DNA of 37,177 nucleotides, from the NCBI GenBank assembly GCA_900315055.1, contig OMXP01000023.1:1-37177 (forward strand), given 5' to 3'. Source of the stretch: an uncultured Lachnospiraceae bacterium (lineage in GTDB: Bacteria; Bacillota; Clostridia; Lachnospirales; Lachnospiraceae). Both the position numbers and the translations under genes were made by a program. Below, in pieces: positions 31,799 to 37,177 of the stretch. Each line of letters opens with the position of its first letter. Position 1 is the first letter of the stretch. The notes under the pieces are model-generated. The model did not search any database. It was given only the letters and a program-made list of their open reading frames with translations, and was not told the origin of the DNA.

Positions 31799-33304
31799 TT
31801 ACTTCTCGGGATCTGCAAGAACTGCAGCATAGGCAGCCTCTGCGCCCTGGGTGCGGATCAGGGACAGATCCTTCGTGACCTTCTCCTGGAGTCCCGGGAT
31901 CTTGGTCAGATCCTGATCCCACATCTTGGTGTTGGAGAGGACCTTCTCGACAAGGGCAGCATCGGAAGCGTCCTTGTTCTCATAGTAGAAGTCCAGAGCC
32001 CAGGCATCATCCTGAACCTTGTACTCATTGCCGGCCGGGCGCTTGCAGACAAGGCCGTCTGCCTCGCGGCGCTGAATGTTGGTGGAGTAGAAGGCAATGT
32101 ATGCTGCAAAGCCCATGCAAAGAGCAACCGGGAGCTTGCCGAACTTCTCGTTGTACTCGAGAAGGCTCGGGAGATCTCTTGCCTTCCACTTGGAGGTGGA
32201 GTTCAGGGAGATGCTCATCAGCTGATGGTCAACGTAAGGGTTGTTGAAACGATCGGTTACGGCTGCTGCGAAGTTCTCGCAGTCCTTCTTGTCGAGCGGC
32301 AGGATCGGGATGACCTCGTCGAACAGAAGCTTGTTCATGTAGCCGTGGATGGTCTCATCCTGCATGCACTCGCGGACGATGTTCTTGCCGGCAAGATAGG
32401 CACCGAGAACGAAGCCGGTGTGTGCGCCGTTCAGGATGCGGACCTTTCTCTTCTTGTAGGGAGCAACTTCCGGAACGACATGGACGTTGAGGCCGGCCTT
32501 CTTGAAGGGCAGCTTGTCCTCGAGGGCCTTGGGTCCCTCGATGTACCATACACCGAAGACCTCGCCGACATCGAGGAGGGAGTCCTCGTAGCCGTTCTCC
32601 TTGGTCAGTTCCTCGACTTCCTTCGGATCGCGGATGCGGCCCGGAACGATGCGGTCGACGAGCGTGGAGCAGAACAGGCAGTCAGAGGTGAGATACTTCT
32701 TGAAGTCCTCGCCAAGGCCCCAGTCATCTGCGTGATGCAGGCAGCACTTCTCGAGTTCCTTGCCGTTGTTGTCGATGAGCTCGCAGGAGAGGATTACAAG
32801 ACCCTTCTGGCCTGCCTTGAAGCGCTCATACAGAAGAACGGTGAGCTTTGCCGGGAAGCTTGCGGGCGGGACATCGCCCTGCTTGCAGGAGCCGTCATAG
32901 ACGATGCCGGCCTCGGTGGTGTTCGATGCGATGTACTCAAGATCCGGGGAGACAGCGATCTTCTTGACCGCATCCCAGTCCTTGTACGGGTTGTAGCAGG
33001 CATCGACAACGGAGATCACGCGCTTGCGGTTGACCTTCTCTCCGTTCTCGGAGCCGCGAAGGTACAGGGTGTACAGACCCTGCTGCTCGTTGATAAGATC
33101 CGTCAGGCCCTGGGCGATGGGCTGCACCAGAGCAACCTTGCCGTTCCAGTCGGCCTTCTCATTGGACATGTCGAACCAGTAATCGACGAAGGCGCGAAGG
33201 AAGTTGCCCTCACCGAACTGCAGCACCTTGACCGGTGCGCTCTCCTTGATGTATCCGGTATAGCCGGACTTCTTCAGGACGTCATAATTGAGTTTCTCTG
33301 CCAT
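31799..33304 (-). CDS. uxaB: Tagaturonate reductase / altronate oxidoreductase (UxaB)
   Basis: Reduces D-tagaturonate to D-altronate with NADH. The 501-residue protein has the mannitol-dehydrogenase-like family motifs: VLQFGEGNFLRAF at the N-terminus, VKVRILNGAHTG-like segment RKVRILNGAHTGF in the middle, and DRFNNPYVDHQLMSISLNS. AGAGGGGGATC precedes the ATG. It lies 19 bp after uxaC and ends just before two hairpins. Together with UxaC and UxaA (at 13703) it completes the galacturonate-to-KDG path. A fructuronate reductase (UxuB) role is less likely because motifs and length are typical of UxaB. Confidence 0.95.
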   Translation of the reverse strand: MAEKLNYDVLKKSGYTGYIKESAPVKVLQFGEGNFLRAFVDYWFDMSNEKADWNGKVALVQPIAQGLTDLINEQQGLYTLYLRGSENGEKVNRKRVISVVDACYNPYKDWDAVKKIAVSPDLEYIASNTTEAGIVYDGSCKQGDVPPASFPAKLTVLLYERFKAGQKGLVILSCELIDNNGKELEKCCLHHADDWGLGEDFKKYLTSDCLFCSTLVDRIVPGRIRDPKEVEELTKENGYEDSLLDVGEVFGVWYIEGPKALEDKLPFKKAGLNVHVVPEVAPYKKRKVRILNGAHTGFVLGAYLAGKNIVRECMQDETIHGYMNKLLFDEVIPILPLDKKDCENFAAAVTDRFNNPYVDHQLMSISLNSTSKWKARDLPSLLEYNEKFGKLPVALCMGFAAYIAFYSTNIQRREADGLVCKRPAGNEYKVQDDAWALDFYYENKDASDAALVEKVLSNTKMWDQDLTKIPGLQEKVTKDLSLIRTQGAEAAYAAVLADPEK

Positions 33305-33323
33305 GATTTGATCCCCCTCTTCA

Positions 33324-34754
33324 TTACAGGTCGAAATATCTCTTTGCGTTCTCGTAGCTGATGCCCGAGACGATCTTCTTTAACGACTCCTCATCATCCG
33401 GATACTCTCCGTTCTCGACCCACTGACCGATGAGGTTGCAGGCGATGCGGCGGAAGTAGTCGTGGCGCGGATAGGAGAGGAAGCTGCGGGAATCGGTGAG
33501 CATGCCGATGAAGTTGCCAAGAAGGCCTAAGTTTGCCAGGGACTTCATCTGTGCCTCCATGCCGTCTCTCGTATCCAGGAACCACCATGCGGCACCAAGC
33601 TGCATCTTTCCGGGAACCTCGTCGGACTGGAAGCAGCCAAGGCAGGTCGTGATCTGGTTGAAGTCGCTCTCATCAAGGGAGAAGACGATGGTCTTCGGAA
33701 GCTCATTCGTCTCGTCAAGCTTTGAGAAGAACTCGGCCAGCTCGTTGTAGCAGCTGCTCTTTGCGATCATGTCGAAGCCCGTGTCCGGTCCCTCGAGGGC
33801 GAACATGCGCTTGTTGTTGTCTCTCGTGCAGGAGTAGTGGATCTCCATTGCGATGTTTTCCTTGTGGTACTTGCGGGCAAGGGCAAGGAGAACGGTGGTC
33901 TGATAGCCGTCGATCTCGTCCCTGGTCAGCTTCTCGCCGGCCATGGCCTTCATGAAGATGCGGTTTGCCTCTTCCATCGGGACCTCGCGGTACGGAACGT
34001 AGTCAACACCGTGATCGGAAGCGCGGCAGCCGTGCGCCTTGAAGTAATCGATGCGATCCTCCAGAGCCTTGCAGACCTTCTCGGCGGAGTCGATCGTATA
34101 GCCGACGACTTCCCCGAGGCGTCCGATGTACTCGGCAAAGCCGGGGCGCTGGATATTGACGGCCTTGTCGGGGCGGAAGGACGGGCAGACCATGAAGCCG
34201 AGATCCTTCTCCCTGGCAAGGAGCTCGTGCCAGTGCAGGTCATCGACGGGATCATCGGTGGTTCCGACATAGGCGACGTTCGACTGGCGGATGATGCCGC
34301 GGACCGAAAGGTTCGGATCATGCTGCAGCATGTCGGAGGTCTTGTCCCAGATTTCCTTGCAGTTCTTTACGGTCAGGGGCTCGGTGATGCCGAAGTACTT
34401 GTGGAGCTCGAGGTTTGACCAGTGGTACATCGGGTTTCCGATGGCCATCTCCAGGGCCTTTGTGAAGGCCACGAACTTGTCATACGGATCGGCGCTGCCG
34501 GTCACGACATCCTCCGGCACACCGTTGGAGCGCATGACGCGCCACTTGTAGTGATCGCCGAAGTACGTGCCGTCATCGTTTCTGCCGCCGAGCCAGACCT
34601 GCGCGATGTTGTCATAGCGGCGGTCCTCATAGATCTCCTTCGGGGAGATGTGGCAGTGATAGTCGATGATCGGCTCATCCTTTGCATAAGCCTGATACAG
34701 GTGTTTTGCCGTATCGTTGTACAGCATGAAATCCTTGTCCATGAATGCTCTCAT
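33324..34754 (-). CDS. uxaC: Uronate isomerase (UxaC)
   Basis: Isomerises D-galacturonate to D-tagaturonate (and D-glucuronate to D-fructuronate). The 476-residue amidohydrolase-fold protein starts DKDFMLYNDTAKHLY and carries metal ligands His33 and His35 in IIDYHCHISP. The late segments LGAAWWFLDTRDGME and LTDSRSFLSYPRHDYFRR are diagnostic. AAGGGGAAC precedes the ATG. Its promoter is flanked by two LacI-type operators. It forms an operon with uxaB. Confidence 0.97.
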   Translation of the reverse strand: MRAFMDKDFMLYNDTAKHLYQAYAKDEPIIDYHCHISPKEIYEDRRYDNIAQVWLGGRNDDGTYFGDHYKWRVMRSNGVPEDVVTGSADPYDKFVAFTKALEMAIGNPMYHWSNLELHKYFGITEPLTVKNCKEIWDKTSDMLQHDPNLSVRGIIRQSNVAYVGTTDDPVDDLHWHELLAREKDLGFMVCPSFRPDKAVNIQRPGFAEYIGRLGEVVGYTIDSAEKVCKALEDRIDYFKAHGCRASDHGVDYVPYREVPMEEANRIFMKAMAGEKLTRDEIDGYQTTVLLALARKYHKENIAMEIHYSCTRDNNKRMFALEGPDTGFDMIAKSSCYNELAEFFSKLDETNELPKTIVFSLDESDFNQITTCLGCFQSDEVPGKMQLGAAWWFLDTRDGMEAQMKSLANLGLLGNFIGMLTDSRSFLSYPRHDYFRRIACNLIGQWVENGEYPDDEESLKKIVSGISYENAKRYFDL

Positions 34755-34779
34755 GATGTTCCCCTTTACAATACAGATA

Positions 34780-34793
34780 TGTAAGTGCTTACA
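34780..34793. promoter_or_regulatory. Operator 1 of uxaC, at the predicted transcription start
   Basis: TGTAAGTGCTTACA has full outer half-sites TGTAAG/CTTACA and a G:T centre. It lies a few bases past the -10 box in the direction of transcription, where a bound repressor would block initiation. Confidence 0.7.
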
Positions 34794-34799
34794 AAACTT

Positions 34800-34827
34800 A
34801 TTCTACAGCCTTTGCTTCGGATGTCAA
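34800..34827 (-). promoter_or_regulatory. uxaC promoter
   Basis: On the minus strand TTGACA (34822-34827) is a perfect -35 and TAGAAT (34800-34805) is a good -10, with 16 bp between them. It points to uxaC and lies between the two operators. Confidence 0.8.
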
Positions 34828-34835
34828 TGCAAAAA

Positions 34836-34849
34836 TGTAAACGCTTACA
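34836..34849. promoter_or_regulatory. Operator 2 of uxaC, upstream of the -35 box
   Basis: TGTAAACGCTTACA, eight bases upstream of the -35. Its centre is 56 bp from that of operator 1, so two repressor dimers could sit on both sides of the polymerase site or interact. Confidence 0.7.
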
Positions 34850-34868
34850 TTTTCCTCGGAAGAACAAA

Positions 34869-34884
34869 GCCCTGCTGCCAGGGC
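34869..34884 (-). terminator. Weak terminator after eda
   Basis: A six base pair stem GCCCTG/CAGGGC with a four-base loop, followed on the minus strand by TTTGTTCTT. The stem is short, so termination may be partial and allow some read-through into uxaC. Confidence 0.5.
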
Positions 34885-34900
34885 CCTGTCCTGATTTATA

Positions 34901-35566
34901 TTACAGTCTGCCTTCGTGAACGTCCCTGACGATCCTGGCAGCCTCTTTCACCTTTGCTTCGATCTGGTCGAACTCTCCGGCCTCAATGAGGTTCTTCTTG
35001 ACCATCCAGGAGCCGCCGGCGCAGAAGATCTTCTCATTCTTCAGGTAATCGACGACGTTGGTGGCATTGATGCCGCCGGTGGGCATGATCTTGAGGTTCA
35101 CAAGAGCTGCGGTGATCGCCTTGATCATCGTAAGGCCGCCCGAGGGCTCAGCCGGGAAGAACTTCACGTGGTCGAGACCCTGACGGATGCAGCCCATCAT
35201 CTCGGACGGGGTAGCCGTGCCGGGGCAGACGGGGATGTCCTTGTCGAGGCAGTACTGCACGATATCCGGATCGTAGCCGCAGGAGACGATAAACTTTGCA
35301 CCTGCATCGATGGCGCGGTCAGCCTGATCTCTTGTAAGCACCGTGCCGGCACCGACAAGCAGATCCGGATAGGTCTTTGCCATCTGGCGGATCGACTCCT
35401 CGGCAGCTGCCGTGCGGAACGTCACCTCGGCAGCCGGAAGGCCGCCCTTCATCAGAGCATCGCCAAGCGGAATGGCGTCCTTTGCATCATTTAAGACAAC
35501 GACCGGGATGATCCCGATCTCGTGGAAACGATCGAAGGTTTCCTGTGCTCTCTTCGAATTTGCCAT
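34901..35566 (-). CDS. eda: KDPG/KHG aldolase (Eda)
   Basis: Cleaves KDPG into pyruvate and glyceraldehyde-3-phosphate, the last step of the pathway. The 221-residue TIM-barrel protein has catalytic Glu47 in AEVTFRT and Schiff-base Lys135 in HVKFFPAE, each two residues later than in E. coli Eda (45 and 133). VGAGTVLTRDQ and MPTGGINATN are typical. It lies 19 bp downstream of the second KDG kinase in the same operon. Confidence 0.96.
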   Translation of the reverse strand: MANSKRAQETFDRFHEIGIIPVVVLNDAKDAIPLGDALMKGGLPAAEVTFRTAAAEESIRQMAKTYPDLLVGAGTVLTRDQADRAIDAGAKFIVSCGYDPDIVQYCLDKDIPVCPGTATPSEMMGCIRQGLDHVKFFPAEPSGGLTMIKAITAALVNLKIMPTGGINATNVVDYLKNEKIFCAGGSWMVKKNLIEAGEFDQIEAKVKEAARIVRDVHEGRL

Positions 35567-35585
35567 CGTTACATATCCTCCCTTG

Positions 35586-36683
35586 TTATCTCTTCACTCT
35601 TGCGCCGGCGCCGCCCATGAGCGCCTCAACTTCATCAACACTTGCCATCGAGGTATCGCCCGGGGTTGTCATGGCCAGAGCGCCGTGTGCGGCACCGTAG
35701 TTGACAGCCTTCTCCGGATCCTGTGTGGTCATGAGGCCGTAGATGAGGCCGGAAGCGAAGGAATCGCCGCCGCCCACGCGGTCGAGGATCTCAAGTCCGT
35801 TGTACTCTCTGGACTGATAGACGGTTCCGTCTGCCCAGCAGATGGCCTTCCAGTCATTGACGGTTGCGGTCTTTACGGTGCGGAGCGTCGTTGCGATTGC
35901 CTTGAAGTTCGGATACTCCTTTGCGGCGGTGTCGATCATGCGCTTGTAGCCGTCGATGTTGAGCTTCTTGAGGCCCTTGTCCTGTCCCTCGATCTCAAGG
36001 CCAAGGCATGCGGTGAAGTCTTCCTCGTTGCCGATCATGACATCGACATACTTTGCGATCTCCTTGTTGACCTCCTGGCACTTCTCAAGGCCGCCGATGG
36101 CAGACCACATGGAAGGACGATAGTTGAGATCATAGGAGACGATGGTGCCGTACTTCTTCGCGGTCTTGATGGCCTCGATGACGGTCTTGCAGCTCTGCTC
36201 GGAAAGAGCAGCGTAGATGCCGCCGGTGTGCAGCCAGCGGACTCCGAGGGTTCCGAAGATGTAGTCGAAATCAAAGTCCTCGGGCGTTGCCTTGGAGATG
36301 GCGGTGTTTGCACGATCGGAGCAGCCGATGGCACCGCGGACACCAAAGCCACGCTCTGTAAAGTTCAGGCCGTTGCGGCAGATTCTGCCGATGCCGTCTG
36401 TCTTCATCCACTTGATGAGGGAGGTATCAACGCCGCCCTCCTCGATGAAGTCCTTCATGAGCTTGCCGACTTCGTTGTCTGCAAACGCGGTGATGACGGC
36501 GGTCTTCATGCCGAAGCACTTGTGCAGGCCGCGGATGACGTTGTACTCGCCGCCGCCTTCCCAGGCCTTAAAGGAGCGCGCCGTGCGGATGCGTCCTTCA
36601 CCCGGATCCAGACGAAGCATGACCTCGCCAAGAGAAGCCGCATCGAAGGTGCAGGCACTGCGGTCTTTGAGATTGAGTTCCAT
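35586..36683 (-). CDS. kdgK: 2-keto-3-deoxygluconate kinase, second copy (PfkB family)
   Basis: A 365-residue PfkB kinase that should phosphorylate KDG just before Eda. It has SLGEVMLRLDPGEGRI at the N-terminus and catalytic Asp307 in DRVGGGDSFASG. GGGAGG lies seven bases before the ATG at 36683; the open frame extends 76 codons further back, but that part runs through the promoter and has no ribosome site. It differs strongly from the kinase at 18163 and is longer. The operon has its own promoter with an operator on the -35. Confidence 0.93.
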   Translation of the reverse strand: MELNLKDRSACTFDAASLGEVMLRLDPGEGRIRTARSFKAWEGGGEYNVIRGLHKCFGMKTAVITAFADNEVGKLMKDFIEEGGVDTSLIKWMKTDGIGRICRNGLNFTERGFGVRGAIGCSDRANTAISKATPEDFDFDYIFGTLGVRWLHTGGIYAALSEQSCKTVIEAIKTAKKYGTIVSYDLNYRPSMWSAIGGLEKCQEVNKEIAKYVDVMIGNEEDFTACLGLEIEGQDKGLKKLNIDGYKRMIDTAAKEYPNFKAIATTLRTVKTATVNDWKAICWADGTVYQSREYNGLEILDRVGGGDSFASGLIYGLMTTQDPEKAVNYGAAHGALAMTTPGDTSMASVDEVEALMGGAGARVKR

Positions 36684-36775
36684 TGATAACCTCCCGATTG
36701 ATGAATCTTTCTGAAAATTCCCTATTGCATTGAGTGAACGGTGAAATGCCCGGAGATGCCCCTCCGGACACAAAG

Positions 36776-36804
36776 AGTATAGCCCCAAAGTGCCGAAATG
36801 TAAA
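36776..36804 (-). promoter_or_regulatory. kdgK2-eda promoter
   Basis: On the minus strand TTTACA (36799-36804) and TATACT (36776-36781) are exactly 17 bp apart. The -35 is part of the operator at 36799-36812, so repressor and polymerase must compete. Confidence 0.75.
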
Positions 36805-36812
36805 CGCTTACA
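36799..36812. promoter_or_regulatory. LacI-type operator at kdgK2
   Basis: TGTAAACGCTTACA, identical to operator 2 of uxaC, covering the -35 of the kdgK2 promoter. Confidence 0.75.
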
Positions 36813-36994
36813 TTCGAGAAATCTGTTGCTTTTTACGAAAGAAAAACGGGGAAAAAATGAGGTTTTCCATCGAAAGGAAGTCCGGGGAAAGACAGGTAAG
36901 CGCTTTCGCAAAGGAACCGGGCGTTTCAGCGGGTGTTCTGGTATAATGAAGCACCTGAAAAGATGCGGAGGTGTCTATCAGTTGCGGCAGAGTA

Positions 36995-37023
36995 CCACGT
37001 CCATTTTGTAGAAATGGGCGTGG
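36995..37023. mobile_element. Right-end hairpin of an IS200/IS605-type element
   Basis: A twelve base pair stem (36995-37006 with 37012-37023, one G:T) with a five-base loop, located a few bases past the 3' end of the transposase gene. Such subterminal hairpins are recognised by TnpA at the ends of IS200/IS605 elements. The exact end of the element cannot be fixed without a second copy; it should be somewhere around 36960-36990. Confidence 0.6.
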
Positions 37024-37040
37024 ATGAATGCCGCCCTTCC

Positions 37041-37177
37041 TCATTGGTTCTGAATGTATTTTTGCACATTGGCATGGCTGTTTTCACTTACAGATGTAAT
37101 GAAATAGCTGTCACTCCAAAAAAGTGGTTTCCAATAGTATTTTTTCAGAACTGTTTCTCCGTATTCCTTGCGTGCAA
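37041..37177 (-). CDS. tnpA: IS200/IS605 family transposase TnpA, 3' part only
   Basis: The last 45 codons (with stop) of a Y1 transposase run off the right edge. The residues include YYWKPLFWSDSYFITSVSE and end VQKYIQNQ. This is the typical C-terminus of TnpA, with the Tyr of KYI in the position of the DNA-joining nucleophile. The HUH histidines and the start lie outside the window. TnpA cuts and joins single-stranded DNA at hairpins. The fragment appears intact as far as seen. No TnpB sequence is visible. Confidence 0.8.
   Translation of the reverse strand, partial: ARKEYGETVLKKYYWKPLFWSDSYFITSVSENSHANVQKYIQNQ

Larger units (their letters stand above)
36684..36960. promoter_or_regulatory. 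Control region between kdgK2 and the transposase end
   Basis: No gene was found here. It contains the kdgK2 promoter and operator (36776-36812), an A-rich stretch, a weak operator-like GGTAAGCGCTTTCG at 36895-36908, and a plus-strand extended -10 box (TGGTATAAT at 36939-36947) pointing toward the insertion element. Confidence 0.5.

Noticed and set aside
31625..33361. Plus-strand frame of 578 codons over uxaB
   Set aside because: It mirrors uxaB, a well-supported gene, and begins in the MFS gene and terminator region; long antisense frames are common in GC-rich genes.
35412..36686. Plus-strand frame of 424 codons over kdgK2
   Set aside because: It is the antisense shadow of the kinase, with Val/Asp/Leu-rich low-pattern sequence and no ribosome site.
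13676..36812. Reading the palindromes simply as CcpA cre sites
   Set aside because: Some copies fit cre, but others have a different centre and all occur at uronate genes around a local LacI gene. CcpA remains an alternative and is stated as such.
36684..36911. 76-codon N-terminal extension of the second KDG kinase
   Set aside because: It passes through the promoter and operator, lacks a ribosome site, and PfkB kinases begin near the chosen start.
36961..37177. IS605-type tnpB with a guide RNA at the right edge
   Set aside because: Only the TnpA C-terminus and one end hairpin are visible; no TnpB sequence or typical guide-RNA region is present in the window.
1..37177. CRISPR arrays, tRNA or rRNA genes, prophage or defence islands
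   Set aside because: No regular repeat-spacer pattern, no tRNA-like cloverleaf, and no phage or defence protein was noticed on reading both strands; a dedicated tRNA scan was not possible.

Overview
The window looks like part of a chromosome from an anaerobic gut-type Clostridia, most probably a Lachnospiraceae relative. This is inferred from protein style: Ser/Ala/Thr-rich lipoprotein linkers, strong AGGAGG ribosome binding sites, ABC sugar importers without their own ATPase, and TRAP importers beside a LytS/YesM-type sensor kinase. The DNA is fairly GC-rich. No rRNA, tRNA or CRISPR array was seen. No species can be named from the sequence alone.

Almost everything from about 3.8 kb to 36.8 kb is one catabolic locus for pectin fragments (oligogalacturonides, galacturonate and unsaturated uronates). 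Left flank (1-3.5 kb): a MATE exporter, a uracil-DNA glycosylase-family protein, an L-2-amino-thiazoline-4-carboxylate hydrolase-family protein and a 54-residue small protein. Block A (3.8-12.5 kb, + strand): GH28 polygalacturonase, a CUT1 ABC importer (binding lipoprotein and two permeases), GH105 unsaturated-galacturonyl hydrolase, an AraC regulator, a discoidin-like protein and a short pectin methylesterase. None of these hydrolases has a signal peptide. Block B: a convergent LacI regulator (12.5-13.5 kb) and a divergent operon uxaA-kduI-kduD-rpiB/dhuI-like-HIT (13.7-18.1 kb). Block C (- strand, 18.2-19.7 kb): a 31-residue membrane microprotein, kdgF and a first KDG kinase. Block D (+ strand, 19.8-27.0 kb): a two-component system, a complete TRAP importer (DctP-DctQ-DctM), then a YcxB-like membrane protein with an orphan DctP lipoprotein. 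Block E (- strand, 27.2-31.6 kb): a DUF285 repeat membrane protein and a cluster MFS, PanE-like reductase, cyclase-family protein, YhcH-like protein. Block F (- strand, 31.8-36.7 kb): kdgK2-eda and uxaC-uxaB. The right edge carries the 3' end of an IS200/IS605-type tnpA with its end hairpin.

Together the genes describe uptake of oligogalacturonides through ABC and TRAP systems and intracellular trimming (pectin methylesterase, GH28, GH105). Saturated galacturonate then goes UxaC-UxaB-UxaA to 2-keto-3-deoxygluconate (KDG). Unsaturated galacturonate goes KdgF-KduI (or the RpiB-family isomerase)-KduD to KDG. KDG kinase and Eda finish the route to pyruvate and glyceraldehyde-3-phosphate. A 14-bp palindrome close to TGTAAGCGCTTACA recurs at the promoters of GH28, uxaA, TRAP, uxaC (twice) and kdgK2, with a weaker copy before lacI. 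This suggests a local LacI regulon, although several copies would also suit CcpA.

Parts not explained by textbook pathways are the 31-residue membrane peptide coupled to kdgF, two non-homologous isomerases for the same step in one operon, a HIT protein in that operon, a cytoplasmic discoidin-like protein coupled to the AraC gene, the MFS/PanE/cyclase/YhcH cluster, and a lacI terminator lying antisense inside the pectin methylesterase gene.
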